Shown piece by piece: positions 8,700 through 21,111 of a DNA stretch of 64,000 nucleotides. Location: assembly GCF_001665625.1 (NCBI RefSeq), contig NZ_LZSY01000179.1:21123-85122 (forward strand). Direction: 5' to 3'. Source of the stretch: Mycolicibacterium peregrinum. Lineage in GTDB: Bacteria > Actinomycetota > Actinomycetes > Mycobacteriales > Mycobacteriaceae. The position numbers were made by a program, and so were the translations under genes. The notes under the pieces were generated by a model that was given only the letters and a program-made list of their open reading frames with translations, did no database searches and was not told where the DNA came from. Position 1 is the first letter of the stretch. Each line of letters opens with the position of its first letter.

Positions 8700-9578
8700 T
8701 CAGCGCCCCCGGCGTCGCAGGTAGCGCTCGAACTCGGCCGCCAGCGCGTCGCCGTCGATCTTGCCGAGCGCCTCGTTCATGTCGACCTCGGCGTCGCCGC
8801 GCTGCTCCAGGGAGGCGACGTATTCGGCGATCTCCTCGTCCTCCGCGGTCATCTCGGTGACGGCCTGCTCCCACTCCTCGGCGGCAGCGGGCAGATCGGC
8901 CAACGGCACCTCGACGTCCAGCACGTCCTCGACCCGGTGCAGCAGCGCCACCGTGGCCTTGGGACTGGGCGGCTGCGACACGTAGTGCGGAACCGCGGCC
9001 CAGAAGGTCACGGCCGGGATTCCGGCCTGCACGCAGGCGTCCTGGAACACTCCGGCGATCCCGGTCGGGCCTTCGTAACGGGTCTCTTCCAGGCCGAAGA
9101 ATTTCGCCGACTCGGCCGAATACGCCGAACCCGACACCGGCACCGGCCTGGTGTGCGGGGTGTCGGCGAGCAGCGCGCCCAGGATCACCACGGTCTGCAC
9201 GTTGAGTTTGTCGGCGATGGCCAGCAACTCGGCACAGAAGGTGCGCCAACGCATGTTGGGCTCGACGCCGTGCATCAACACCACGTCACGGTTGCTGCCG
9301 GGCGGACGGCAGTGCGAGATCCGCATGGACGGCCACACCAGTTCCCGGGTGACGCCGTCGACCTGGCGGATCACCGGACGGTTCACCTGATAGTCGTAGT
9401 ACGACTCGTCGTCGATCTCGACGATCGGTTGGGCTTCCCAGATCGCATCCAGGTGGTCCAGCGCGTCACTGGCCGCGTCGCCGGCGTCATTCCAGCCCTC
9501 GAAAGCCGCCACGACGGTGGCGTCCTTCAATTCGGGCAGGTTCATACGCCGGCCGGCGTTCGGATACGACGGTGTCAC
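8700..9578 (-). CDS. PAC2 family protein
   Basis: 292 residues. AAFEGWNDAGDAASDALDHL near residue 25, GALLADTPHTRPVPVSG near 135 and YEGPTGIAGVF near 170 are hallmarks of the PAC2 family, the fold of the proteasome assembly chaperone PAC2 found also across actinobacteria. In bacteria the role is not settled. The C-terminal 70 residues are acidic and helical. Divergent from metH, exactly as Rv2125 is from metH (Rv2124c) in M. tuberculosis. Confidence 0.9.
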   Translation of the reverse strand: MTPSYPNAGRRMNLPELKDATVVAAFEGWNDAGDAASDALDHLDAIWEAQPIVEIDDESYYDYQVNRPVIRQVDGVTRELVWPSMRISHCRPPGSNRDVVLMHGVEPNMRWRTFCAELLAIADKLNVQTVVILGALLADTPHTRPVPVSGSAYSAESAKFFGLEETRYEGPTGIAGVFQDACVQAGIPAVTFWAAVPHYVSQPPSPKATVALLHRVEDVLDVEVPLADLPAAAEEWEQAVTEMTAEDEEIAEYVASLEQRGDAEVDMNEALGKIDGDALAAEFERYLRRRGR

Positions 9579-9679
9579 ACCTTCAGCCTAAGCCTTGGAC
9601 GGTGCCGATGAGCCTGTTGTCCGCGCGGGTCGCGGCGGCGCCGAACAGCCGTATTCGATAGACCGACTATCCTGTTTGG

Positions 9680-9791
9680 GTGGCTGCCGCTGACAAGTCT
9701 GCCCACGACGCTGATCTGCTCGACACCTTGTCGCAGCGCGTGGTGGTGGGTGTCGGCGCAGTCGAGACCAAATACGTTCGGCTGCAATCTG
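9680..9791 (+). pseudogene. Decayed N-terminal remnant of an ancestral mycobacterial-type metH
   Basis: Read from GTG 9680 the frame gives AAADKSAHDADLLDTLSQRV then VVGVGA, which I recognise as the opening of the usual mycobacterial MetH (roughly TAADK..LLD.LSQRV.VGDGAMGT). Directly after GA the text continues V-E-T, and after one extra base T-F-G-C-N-L, which in the normal protein (AVETNTFGCNL) lies some 50 codons further on. So the fragment has an internal deletion of about that size and a +1 insertion near 9770-9773, and then stops matching. The intact metH downstream is of a different subfamily. Comparison is with the M. tuberculosis protein from memory. Confidence 0.72.
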
Positions 9792-9880
9792 GTCAAGGCA
9801 CGCGTCGCCACGCGGGTCGGGTCGATCGCAGCGACGAGTTGGGCGTCCAGACGTCGATCAGGTGACGACGTAGACTCTTC

Positions 9881-9965
9881 TGGTCGAGAGGCGTTGCAAC
9901 GGCTATCTGGGGGGACTGGGTCTCCTTCGGTATCCGCCACGCTCGGCAGAGTCAAGGACGCCTTC
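9881..9965 (+). ncRNA. S-adenosylhomocysteine (SAH) riboswitch aptamer
   Basis: The conserved SAH-riboswitch core is present: GAGAGGCGTTGCAACGG (9886-9902; family pattern GAGGAGCGYUGCRRCGG), CCACGCTCGG (9937-9946; pattern CCAGGCUCGG) and GTCAAGGACGCC (9951-9962). P1 forms from GTCGAG (9883-9888) with CTCGGC (9942-9947), and the pseudoknot from AGGCGT (9889-9894) with ACGCCT (9958-9963), both 6 bp; a GGGGAC/GTCTCC hairpin fills the variable arm. SAH riboswitches are known to switch on metH, ahcY or metF when SAH builds up. It lies immediately before metH. Confidence 0.85.
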
Positions 9966-9978
9966 CGTTACGGAAGGA
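9961..9978 (+). promoter_or_regulatory. Anti-Shine-Dalgarno hairpin of the SAH switch
   Basis: CCTTCCG-TTA-CGGAAGG (9961-9977) is a perfect 7-bp hairpin whose 3' arm contains the metH ribosome binding site GGAAGGA (9972-9978). Bases 9961-9963 are also the last three of the pseudoknot strand, so the hairpin and the ligand-bound pseudoknot exclude each other. This predicts translation ON when SAH is bound. The structure is seen; the switching logic is inferred. Confidence 0.7.
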
Positions 9979-9985
9979 GTGCACT

Positions 9986-13735
<3,750 letters not shown>

Positions 13736-13754
13736 CCGAAACCCTTTGCGCCCG

Positions 13755-14561
13755 CTAGGTGAACAGGCTCCGGTTGCGCGCCGCCCACTGCGCGATCGAT
13801 TCGGCCGGGGTGCCCGTCAGCCGCTCGACGTTGTCGTTGGCGGCCTGGGGCTCCAGATCGCCGTCGAAGAGGTCGAGATACCAGTGCGCGCCGTCGCCCA
13901 TGACGGGGCGCAGCAGTTCTTCGGCCTCGGCGCGGGTGCACTGCTGCGCGTCGACGGGCAAGCCGATGCCCGCACCTATCTGGCGGGCAATGTCGGCGCG
14001 TGACAACGCGACGGGGCCGGTGAGTTCGTACATCGCGCTCAGATGCGCGTCCTGCGGGCCGGCCAACAGGTGCGCGGCCACCCGGGCGATGTCGTCCATC
14101 GACACCGGGGCTTCGACGTGATCGGGGGCGACGTCGTGGACGGTGCCGGTCTTGATCTGCGGGGCCCACATCGCGAAGTTCTCGCAGAACTCACCGGGCC
14201 CCAGCTGGGTGTGTGCCAACCCTGAGCCGGTGATGGCCTCGGCGTGCTCCGTCCAATGTGCACCGCCGGACAGCGCCACCACGTACTGCACACCCGCTTG
14301 CACCAGCATCTCGAGCGTGGGTCCGACGGTGGCGGGGAATGGCGCCAGATACACGCGCTCGACGCCCTCAAATGCGGCCCGCAGCGTCTCTGGCTTTCCC
14401 AGGTATCCGGTGATTGTTGTCACAGATTCCGGCAGCGCCGCCTTCGCCGGGTTTGCGGTCAATGCGCGGATGTCCCCGATATCGCTGCCGCCCAAACGAA
14501 TTAGTTCGTCCACGACGCGCCTGCCGATGTTGCCTGTGGCTCCCGTCACCAATATCGTCAT
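13755..14561 (-). CDS. NmrA-like NAD(P)-binding protein
   Basis: 268 residues. Atypical SDR with TILVTGATGNIGRRVVDEL at the N-terminus and VSMDDIARVAAHLLAG near residue 175, as in NmrA/YtfG-type redox-sensing or quinone-reducing proteins. The usual Tyr-Lys pair is replaced by a divergent VVALSGGAHWTEH segment, so catalysis is uncertain. Convergent with metH (19 bp apart) and divergent from the HAD gene. The spacer after metH shows no trace of old metH sequence. Confidence 0.85.
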   Translation of the reverse strand: MTILVTGATGNIGRRVVDELIRLGGSDIGDIRALTANPAKAALPESVTTITGYLGKPETLRAAFEGVERVYLAPFPATVGPTLEMLVQAGVQYVVALSGGAHWTEHAEAITGSGLAHTQLGPGEFCENFAMWAPQIKTGTVHDVAPDHVEAPVSMDDIARVAAHLLAGPQDAHLSAMYELTGPVALSRADIARQIGAGIGLPVDAQQCTRAEAEELLRPVMGDGAHWYLDLFDGDLEPQAANDNVERLTGTPAESIAQWAARNRSLFT

Positions 14562-14597
14562 CCTCCCACGCTATCGGCACCGTCCGACAATGCGAGA

Positions 14598-15290
14598 ATG
14601 GATGGCATGCGTGCGGTGCTCTGGGATATGGACGGCACGCTCGTCGACTCCGAAAAGCTGTGGGACATCGCCATGCACGCGCTGTATGCGCGGTCGGGCG
14701 CAGTGCTGACGCCCGAGGTCCGGGAATCGACCGTCGGCGGCTCGGCCGAGACCGTCATGCGCATCGTCTACGACGATCTCGGCCTTGACCCCGATCCTGC
14801 CGCCATGGCCGAATCGGCGGACTGGCTGCATGACTACACCGGTGAGCTGTTCGAACAGGGATTGCCATGGCGGCCCGGGGCCAAGGAGATGCTCGACGGT
14901 CTGACCGCCGCCGGGGTCCCGATGGCGTTGGTGACCAACACCCGGCGCGGGCTCACCGAGCGGGCCCTGAAAAGCATTGGCAGCCATTACTTCACGGTGA
15001 GCGTCTGCGGTGACGAAGTGGACGAGGCCAAGCCGGCGCCGGATCCCTACCTGCGGGCCGCGCACCTGCTCGGGGTGCCCGTGGAGCACTGTCTGGCCGT
15101 GGAGGATTCGGTCACCGGGACGGCGTCGGCCGAAGCCGCCGGTTGCCCGGTGTTGGTGATACCCAACGACGTCGAGGTTCCAGTGGGGGCGCGGCGCAGG
15201 CATGCCGAAACGCTCGGTGCGCTCGATGTCTCGGACCTGCGGATGATCCATGCCGAGCTGGCGGCGGTCACAGACGTGCGCAGCGCCTGA
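14598..15290 (+). CDS. HAD-family (IA) phosphatase
   Basis: 230 residues. Motif I WDMDGTLVDSEKLWD (residues about 9-23) supplies the catalytic Asp pair, motif II VTNTRRG (about 113), motif III KPAPDPY (about 139) and motif IV AVEDSVTG (about 165). The cap between motifs I and II is alpha-helical as in beta-phosphoglucomutase-like enzymes. A small sugar or nucleotide phosphate is likely the substrate, but none can be named. ATG 14598 or the next ATG at 14607 may be used; the downstream one gives MRAVLWDMDG. Confidence 0.9.
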   Translation: MDGMRAVLWDMDGTLVDSEKLWDIAMHALYARSGAVLTPEVRESTVGGSAETVMRIVYDDLGLDPDPAAMAESADWLHDYTGELFEQGLPWRPGAKEMLDGLTAAGVPMALVTNTRRGLTERALKSIGSHYFTVSVCGDEVDEAKPAPDPYLRAAHLLGVPVEHCLAVEDSVTGTASAEAAGCPVLVIPNDVEVPVGARRRHAETLGALDVSDLRMIHAELAAVTDVRSA

Positions 15291-15388
15291 CCCGCGTCGA
15301 ATCCAGCTGCCGGATATGGCCCTAGCTGCCGGTCCGCTGTGCCAAGGTGATTGTGACCAGTCACGCAATGGTGCGGAGGGGACACGGT

Positions 15389-16864
15389 ATGTCACACGGC
15401 CCGGTAGATGGCGGCGCTCCCGCGGTCCACGACGATGACTATTACTCGTCCGGACGCAGCGCTGTGCGTATCGCCTCGGTCGCTGCATTGGGCGGGTTGC
15501 TGTTCGGCTACGACAGTGCGGTCATCAACGGTGCGGTGGACGCCATCCAGAAGCACTTCGACATCGACAACAAGATCCTCGGATTCGCAGTCGCCTCTGC
15601 GCTGCTCGGTGCGGCCGTCGGTGCGCTCACGGCGGGCCGGATAGCCGACCGGATCGGCCGGATCGCGGTGATGAAGATCGCCGCGGTGCTCTTCTTCATC
15701 AGCGCGATCGGCACCGGGCTGGCTCCCAGCGTGTGGGTCGTGGTGTTGTTCCGTGTCGTCGGCGGTATCGGCGTCGGTATCGCCTCGGTGATCGCCCCGG
15801 CCTACATCGCCGAGACCTCGCCACCGCGGATTCGCGGCCGGTTGGGGTCGCTGCAGCAGCTGGCGATCGTCTGCGGCATCTTCCTGGCCCTGAGTATCGA
15901 CGCGCTGTTGGCCCACATCGCCGGGGAAGCCGGGAAGGAACTCTGGCTCAACATGGAGGCCTGGCGGTGGATGTTCCTGTTGATGACGGTGCCCGCCGTC
16001 GTGTACGGCCTGCTGACCTTCACCATTCCCGAATCACCGCGGTATCTCGTTGCCACACACCGGATTCCCGAGGCACGCAAGGTGCTGTCGCGGCTGCTGG
16101 GGGAGAAGAACCTGGAGATCACCCTCGGCCGGATCCAGGACACCCTTCAGCAGGAGAAACCGGCGGCCTGGCGCGATCTGCGAAAGCCGACAGGCGGTGT
16201 CTACGGCATCGTGTGGGTGGGCCTCGGGCTGTCGGTGTTTCAGCAGTTCGTCGGCATCAACGTGATCTTCTACTACTCGAATGTGTTGTGGCAGGCCGTC
16301 GGTTTCGACGAGAGCTCTTCGTTCATCATCACGGTGATCACCTCGGTGACCAACATCGTCACCACGCTGATCGCGATCGCATTGATCGACAAGATCGGTC
16401 GTAAGCCGCTGCTGTTGATCGGTTCGGTGGGGATGGCGGTGACACTGGGCACGATGGCAGTCATCTTCGGGACTGCCCAGACACATGAGGTGCTCAACAA
16501 GTCGACCGGTCTGATGGAGCTGCAACCGTACCTCGGCGGCATCACCGGGCCGATCGCCCTGGTCGCGGCCAACCTGTTCGTGGTGGCCTTCGGCATGTCC
16601 TGGGGGCCGGTGGTGTGGGTGCTGCTGGGCGAGATGTTCCCCAACCGCATCCGGGCGGCCGCGCTGGGCCTGGCCGCAGCCGGGCAGTGGGCAGCGAACT
16701 GGCTGATCACCGTGTCGTTCCCGGAACTTCGCAACGTCCTGGGCGCGGCGTACGGCTTCTATGCGCTGTGCGCGGTGCTGTCGTTCCTGTTCGTGTGGCG
16801 CTGGGTCGAGGAGACCAAGGGCAAGAACCTAGAAGACATGCACGCAAATGCCTTGAGTGCCTAG
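15389..16864 (+). CDS. Sugar porter (major facilitator superfamily)
   Basis: 491 residues, twelve membrane helices. Sugar porter signatures are present: LLFGYDSAVINGA in helix 1, GRIADRIGR (loop 2-3), PAYIAETSPPRIRGRLGSLQ after helix 4, PESPRYLV at the end of helix 6, FQQFVGINVIFYYS in helix 7 and the PETKG-like VEETKGKNLED at the end. Probably a proton symporter for a hexose or pentose. ATG 15389 follows a strong GGAGGGG; the longer open frame upstream lacks a binding site. Its stop overlaps the convergent gene by 4 bp. Confidence 0.93.
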   Translation: MSHGPVDGGAPAVHDDDYYSSGRSAVRIASVAALGGLLFGYDSAVINGAVDAIQKHFDIDNKILGFAVASALLGAAVGALTAGRIADRIGRIAVMKIAAVLFFISAIGTGLAPSVWVVVLFRVVGGIGVGIASVIAPAYIAETSPPRIRGRLGSLQQLAIVCGIFLALSIDALLAHIAGEAGKELWLNMEAWRWMFLLMTVPAVVYGLLTFTIPESPRYLVATHRIPEARKVLSRLLGEKNLEITLGRIQDTLQQEKPAAWRDLRKPTGGVYGIVWVGLGLSVFQQFVGINVIFYYSNVLWQAVGFDESSSFIITVITSVTNIVTTLIAIALIDKIGRKPLLLIGSVGMAVTLGTMAVIFGTAQTHEVLNKSTGLMELQPYLGGITGPIALVAANLFVVAFGMSWGPVVWVLLGEMFPNRIRAAALGLAAAGQWAANWLITVSFPELRNVLGAAYGFYALCAVLSFLFVWRWVEETKGKNLEDMHANALSA

Positions 16865-17361
16865 CGGTCAACCGGCGGGTCCCAGCCCGGCGGCAGCAGT
16901 GGTGGCTCGAAATCGTCGGTATACGGCGACCAACCGATGCTGCGGGCGATCTCGACAGCCGCCTCGACCAGCTTCTCGGGCGAGCAACCCTGGTGGGCCA
17001 GATGGACCTCGCAGTGCCCGGCGACCACCCAGACGCTGGACAAGTGTGGCTGCACCAGGGCGAACTCGCCGGGATCGGCGCGGTGTGCCTCGTAGGCCCC
17101 CTGGGCTGGGTCGGCGCCGTAGCGCAGCTCCTCGACCTCGGCGGCGAAGTCCGGCACGGGATGAATCGACAGTGTCAGGGTTGCGGACGAGGTCGGATCA
17201 GGGCCCCAGGACGCCGACAGACAGTCGAGCGGCAAGATCGGGTTGGCGCGGCGATTGTTCTGGACCAGGTCCGTGACCGGCAGGTGTTTGGCCAGGATCG
17301 TGCCGATTGCCGAGACCCGGGCGGTGTAGGTCGGCAGCGGGTCGCCGACAGATTCGCTCAC
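16861..17361 (-). CDS. Conserved hypothetical protein
   Basis: 166 residues, no signal peptide, no membrane segment. GTG at 17361 has AGAAGGG just upstream; the longer open frame is the shadow of hisE. The middle (LTLSIHPVPDFAAEVEELRY, then HLSSVWVVAGHCEVHLAHQG) suggests an alternating beta-alpha fold. I do not recognise a family. It is convergent with the sugar porter and divergent from hisE with only 37 bp between the starts, so its promoter overlaps that of hisE-hisG. Confidence 0.7.
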   Translation of the reverse strand: MSESVGDPLPTYTARVSAIGTILAKHLPVTDLVQNNRRANPILPLDCLSASWGPDPTSSATLTLSIHPVPDFAAEVEELRYGADPAQGAYEAHRADPGEFALVQPHLSSVWVVAGHCEVHLAHQGCSPEKLVEAAVEIARSIGWSPYTDDFEPPLLPPGWDPPVDR

Positions 17362-17398
17362 CCTTCTATGGAACCCCACAAATGGACCCCCTCCGAGC

Positions 17399-17680
17399 AT
17401 GAAACAATTCATGCCTGTGAAGACCTTCGAGGCCCTGTTTGCCGAACTCAGCGACAAAGCGCGCACCAGACCTGCCGGTAGCGGCACGGTCGCCGCCCTT
17501 GACGCCGGCATCCATGGGCTCGGCAAGAAGATCCTGGAAGAGGCAGGCGAGGTGTGGCTGGCCGCCGAGCACGAGAGCGACGAGTCGCTCGCCGAAGAGG
17601 TCAGCCAGTTGCTGTACTGGACCCAGGTGCTGATGCTCTCCCGGGGCCTGACCCTCGACGACATCTACCGGAAGTTGTGA
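17399..17680 (+). CDS. hisE: Phosphoribosyl-ATP diphosphatase
   Basis: 93 residues. Second step of histidine synthesis: hydrolyses phosphoribosyl-ATP to phosphoribosyl-AMP. MazG-like all-alpha fold with the metal-binding helix KKILEEAGEVWLAAEHES (about residues 40-57) and EEVSQLLYW. Full length compared with mycobacterial HisE, and separate from hisI as usual in this group. Stop is 3 bp before the hisG start, so both are co-transcribed. Confidence 0.95.
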   Translation: MKQFMPVKTFEALFAELSDKARTRPAGSGTVAALDAGIHGLGKKILEEAGEVWLAAEHESDESLAEEVSQLLYWTQVLMLSRGLTLDDIYRKL

Positions 17681-17683
17681 GCC

Positions 17684-18550
17684 GTGGCCGATCAGATGTT
17701 GCGCGTCGCGGTGCCCAACAAGGGCTCGCTCAGCGAGGCAGCCGGTGAGATCCTCGCCGAGGCCGGATACCGTCGCCGGCGCGACCCCAAGGACCTGACC
17801 GTCGTCGACCCGGTCAACAACGTCGAGTTCTTCTTTCTGCGTCCCAAGGACATCGCGATCTACGTGGGTTCGGGTCAGCTCGATCTGGGCATCACCGGAC
17901 GAGACCTGGCCGCCGACTCCGACGCCCCGGTGCGTGAGCGCCTGTCGCTCGGCTTCGGCAACTCCACCTTCCGCTACGCCGGACCCGCAGGCCGGGAGTG
18001 GAGCCCGAAGGACCTGGCGGGCAAGCGGATAGCCACTTCATTTCCGAATCTGGTTCGCAAGGACCTCGCGGCGCAGGGCATCGAGGCCTCGGTCATCCGT
18101 TTGGACGGTGCCGTGGAGATCTCGATCCAGCTCGGGGTCGCCGACGTGATCGCCGACGTGGTGGGCTCGGGCCGCACCCTGGGCCTGCACGATCTGGTGG
18201 CATTCGGTGCGCCGCTGTGCGAGTCGGAGGCCGTCCTGATCGAACGCGACGGTGCCGACGGCGACGACAATGCTTCGGCGCGCGATCAGCTGACGGCCCG
18301 CGTGCAGGGCGTGGTGTTCGGCCAGCAGTACCTGATGTTGGATTACGACTGCCCGCGTGCGGTTTTGGAGCAGGCCACCGCGGTGACGCCGGGCCTGGAG
18401 TCACCGACGATCGCGCCGCTGGCGGATCCGGACTGGGTGGCCGTACGGGCGCTGGTGCCTCGCCGCGACGTCAACGCGATCATGGATGAGATCGCCGCGA
18501 TCGGTGCCAAAGCGATACTCGCATCGGATATTCGGTTCTGCCGCTTCTGA
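17684..18550 (+). CDS. hisG: ATP phosphoribosyltransferase, long form
   Basis: 288 residues. First and feedback-controlled step of histidine synthesis, joining ATP and PRPP. Contains LRVAVPNKGSLSEAA at the start, DLGITGRDL (about 70), the PRPP loop DVVGSGRTLGLHDL near residue 165 and the C-terminal ACT-like regulatory domain (ESPTIAPLADPDWVAVRAL) that binds histidine. GTG 17684 is used; the ATG at 17696 would give MLRVAVPNKG as in M. tuberculosis. Confidence 0.95.
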   Translation: MADQMLRVAVPNKGSLSEAAGEILAEAGYRRRRDPKDLTVVDPVNNVEFFFLRPKDIAIYVGSGQLDLGITGRDLAADSDAPVRERLSLGFGNSTFRYAGPAGREWSPKDLAGKRIATSFPNLVRKDLAAQGIEASVIRLDGAVEISIQLGVADVIADVVGSGRTLGLHDLVAFGAPLCESEAVLIERDGADGDDNASARDQLTARVQGVVFGQQYLMLDYDCPRAVLEQATAVTPGLESPTIAPLADPDWVAVRALVPRRDVNAIMDEIAAIGAKAILASDIRFCRF

Positions 18551-18639
18551 TCGGCACACACCGCCGTCTCTGATCGGCGCGTGCCGCGACGTCTTGCGTG
18601 TTAGCGTCCGGGTGACAAATCCAGGCCTCGGAGGTTGCC

Positions 18640-19122
18640 GTGACGCATTTTCTGGTTCTGTTGTTGGCTCTGCTCATCGGCGTGGTGGCCGGATTGCGAG
18701 CGTTCACTGCCCCGGCCGCGGTGGCCTGGGCCGCTGCACTGAGCTGGATCAACCTCGACGGCACCTGGGCCGAATGGTTGGCGCACCCCGTCACAGTCAC
18801 CGTGTTGACCGTTCTCGCTGTGGTGGAGCTGGTTACCGACCAGCTTCCGCGCACGCCGAGTCGTAAGACGCCCGTGCAGTTCGTCGCTCGCCTGCTCACC
18901 GGCGCCTTCGCCGGTGCGGTGATCGGTACGGCGTGGGGGTACACCTTCGGTGGTCTGGGCGCGGGTCTCGTCGGCGCGGTGCTGGGAACCTTGGGCGGAT
19001 ACGAGGCACGCAGCCGCCTGGTCGCCCGCAACGATGGGCATGATCTGCCGGTCGCTCTCGTCGAGGATGCGGTCGCCGTGCTCGGCGGTTTCGCGATCGC
19101 CGCCCTGACCGCGATCGTCTAG
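18640..19122 (+). CDS. DUF4126 membrane protein
   Basis: 160 residues, with five hydrophobic segments. The N-terminal ALLIGVVAGLRAFTAPAAVA and the later TGAFAGAVIGTAWGYTFGGL are typical of DUF4126, a small membrane family of unknown function (Rv2120c position). GTG at 18640 follows GGAGG. Stop lies 3 bp before the flavoprotein gene start, so they likely share a transcript. Confidence 0.85.
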   Translation: MTHFLVLLLALLIGVVAGLRAFTAPAAVAWAAALSWINLDGTWAEWLAHPVTVTVLTVLAVVELVTDQLPRTPSRKTPVQFVARLLTGAFAGAVIGTAWGYTFGGLGAGLVGAVLGTLGGYEARSRLVARNDGHDLPVALVEDAVAVLGGFAIAALTAIV

Positions 19123-19125
19123 CGC

Positions 19126-20502
19126 GTGGCGCCCGCGCGGAGTTTCGACGCGATCGTCATCGGCGCGGGTCAGGCCGGGCCGCCGCTGGCGGGCCGGCTG
19201 ACCGCCGCGGGCCAGACCGTCGCGGTGATCGAACGCAAGCTGGTCGGCGGTACGTGTGTCAACTACGGCTGCATTCCCACCAAGACCCTTGTGGCCAGCG
19301 CGCACGCCGCCCACCTGGCACGTCGCGGAGCTGATTTCGGCATCGGCACAGGCGAAGTCGCCGTCGACATGGGCAAGGTCAAGGCCCGCAAGGATGCGAT
19401 CATGCTGTCCGACCGGCACGGCGTCGAGGACTGGTTGCAGGGCATGGGCGGTGCGGAGCTGATCCGCGGACATGCCCGTTTCGTGGACCCGCACACCGTC
19501 GACGTCGACGGTGAACTGCTGCGGGCCGAGCGGATCTTCCTCAATGTCGGTGGGCGCGCGGTGGTCCCGGATTTTCCCGGCTTAGACGGCATCGACTACC
19601 TGACCAATGTCGGCATCCTGGACCTGGACGTTCTGCCCGAGCACCTCGTGATCGTGGGCGGCAGTTACATCGCTCTGGAGTTCGCGCAGATGTACCGGCG
19701 GTTCGGTGCGCGGGTGACGGTGATCGAGAAGGGGCCGCGGCTCACCTCCCGTGAGGACGAGGACGTGTCGGCCACGATCGCCGAGGTCCTGCGGGCCGAG
19801 GGCATCGGTGTGGTACTGAATGCCACCGACATCCGGTTCAGCAAGCAGGACGGTGGTTTTGCGGTGACCCCGCGCGACGGCGCCGACCCGATCGTCGGGA
19901 CACACCTGCTGCTCGCGGTGGGGCGCACACCCAACACCGACGACCTCGGGTTGGAGCACGCCGGCGTGGACCTCGACGGTCGCGGCTACGTCGTGGTCGA
20001 TGATCAGCTGCGCACCACGGCCGGGCACATCTGGGCAATGGGGGACTGCAACGGCAAGGGCGCGTTCACCCACACGTCCTACAACGACTTCGAGATCGTC
20101 GCCGCCAATCTGCTCGATGACGACCCGCGGCGGGTGAGCGATCGCATCACCACCTACGCGCTCTACATCGATCCACCGCTGGGCCGGGCCGGCATGACCG
20201 TCGACCAGGTGCGGCAATCGGGCCGAAAAGCGTTGGTGGGCAAGCGCCCGATGACCCGGGTCGGCCGCGCAGTGGAGAAGGGTGAAACCCAGGGCTTCAT
20301 GAAGGTGGTGGTGGATGCCGACACCGAAGAGATTCTGGGGGCAGCCATCTTCGGGGTCGGCGGTGACGAGGTGGTGCATTCCATTCTCGACGTGATGACC
20401 GCGAAACTGCCCTACACCGCGATATCGCGGACCATGCACATCCATCCCACCGTCAGCGAATTGGTTCCTACGATGCTGCAGGAGCTGAAGCCGCTGGACT
20501 GA
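19126..20502 (+). CDS. MerA-like pyridine nucleotide-disulfide oxidoreductase
   Basis: 458 residues. Class I flavoprotein disulfide reductase: FAD-binding GAGQAGPPLAGRL (about 13), redox pair in GGTCVNYGCIPTKT (Cys-x4-Cys, about 42), NAD(P)-binding VGGSYIALEFAQMYRRFG (about 176), second FAD motif WAMGDCNGKG (about 304) and C-terminal dimer motif HIHPTVSELVPTMLQ with the active-site His. It lacks the extra vicinal cysteines of true mercuric reductase and the motifs of mycothione reductase, so the substrate is open. Its 3' end overlaps the convergent flavodoxin gene by 35 bp. Confidence 0.88.
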   Translation: MAPARSFDAIVIGAGQAGPPLAGRLTAAGQTVAVIERKLVGGTCVNYGCIPTKTLVASAHAAHLARRGADFGIGTGEVAVDMGKVKARKDAIMLSDRHGVEDWLQGMGGAELIRGHARFVDPHTVDVDGELLRAERIFLNVGGRAVVPDFPGLDGIDYLTNVGILDLDVLPEHLVIVGGSYIALEFAQMYRRFGARVTVIEKGPRLTSREDEDVSATIAEVLRAEGIGVVLNATDIRFSKQDGGFAVTPRDGADPIVGTHLLLAVGRTPNTDDLGLEHAGVDLDGRGYVVVDDQLRTTAGHIWAMGDCNGKGAFTHTSYNDFEIVAANLLDDDPRRVSDRITTYALYIDPPLGRAGMTVDQVRQSGRKALVGKRPMTRVGRAVEKGETQGFMKVVVDADTEEILGAAIFGVGGDEVVHSILDVMTAKLPYTAISRTMHIHPTVSELVPTMLQELKPLD

Positions 20503-21100
20503 ACGTGCGGCCGATGTTGAGCTGACGCGTCACCAGCGCGACCCGCTGCCCGAGGTGGTGGCAGGTGCGCACATCGGAGGGATGCACCTGGTCGGGGTTG
20601 GCGTCCACGTTGGTCTGAGCGCCGGCGCCCAGGAAGAAGCCGAGCCGGTTGAGATCGTCCTCGCTGCTGAACGAGTGGTTCCAGCCGGTGCTCAAACCCA
20701 GGTTGACCCAATGCATGTGGTGTTGGGCGGCGAAGACCACCAATGAACTGAGTGTGTTGAGCTTGTCGCCGCTCTTGCCTCCGGAGTTCGTGAAGCCGGC
20801 GGCCACCTTGTCGCGCCAGGTGCCGTCCATGCACCGCCGGCCGGTTTTCTCGGCGAATGTCTGAAACCCTGCCGAGACGTTGCCCATGTAGGTGGGGCAG
20901 CCGAAGATCATGGCGTCGATGTTGTCCAGCAGGTCCCAATGCTCGTCGGACATGGTCTCGACGTGGATGACGGTGACGTCGGCGCCGCCGTCACGAGCGC
21001 CCGCCGCGACAGCATCGGCCAGGGTTGACGTGTGGCCGAATCCGGAGTGGTAGACCACGGCGATCGTGGGTGCGGCAATGTCAGTTCCATTGTGTGGCAT
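20468..21100 (-). CDS. Flavodoxin-fold NAD(P)H-dependent reductase (WrbA-like)
   Basis: 210 residues. TIAVVYHSGFGHTSTLADAV at residues 11-30 is the FMN phosphate loop, and MIFGCPTYMGNVSAGFQTF around residue 67 is the flavin ring loop of the WrbA/NfsA-like flavodoxins. Probably a two-electron quinone or nitro reductase. The ATG at 21100 has AGAAGGAAAC upstream; a longer frame reaching 21391 only overlaps the SRPBCC gene. Last gene of an ArsR-SRPBCC-flavodoxin operon, 11 bp after its neighbour. Confidence 0.85.
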   Translation of the reverse strand: MPHNGTDIAAPTIAVVYHSGFGHTSTLADAVAAGARDGGADVTVIHVETMSDEHWDLLDNIDAMIFGCPTYMGNVSAGFQTFAEKTGRRCMDGTWRDKVAAGFTNSGGKSGDKLNTLSSLVVFAAQHHMHWVNLGLSTGWNHSFSSEDDLNRLGFFLGAGAQTNVDANPDQVHPSDVRTCHHLGQRVALVTRQLNIGRTFSPAASAPAAS

Positions 21101-21111
21101 GTTGTTTCCTT

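Noticed and set aside
9575..9955. 126-codon minus-strand frame opposite the metH leader
   Set aside because: It runs antisense over the metH remnant and the riboswitch, has no known motif and overlaps the PAC2 promoter.
15347..15388. GTGAC-ca-GTCAC as a CRP site before the sugar porter
   Set aside because: The half-sites are 4 rather than 6 bases apart, so it does not fit the mycobacterial CRP consensus.
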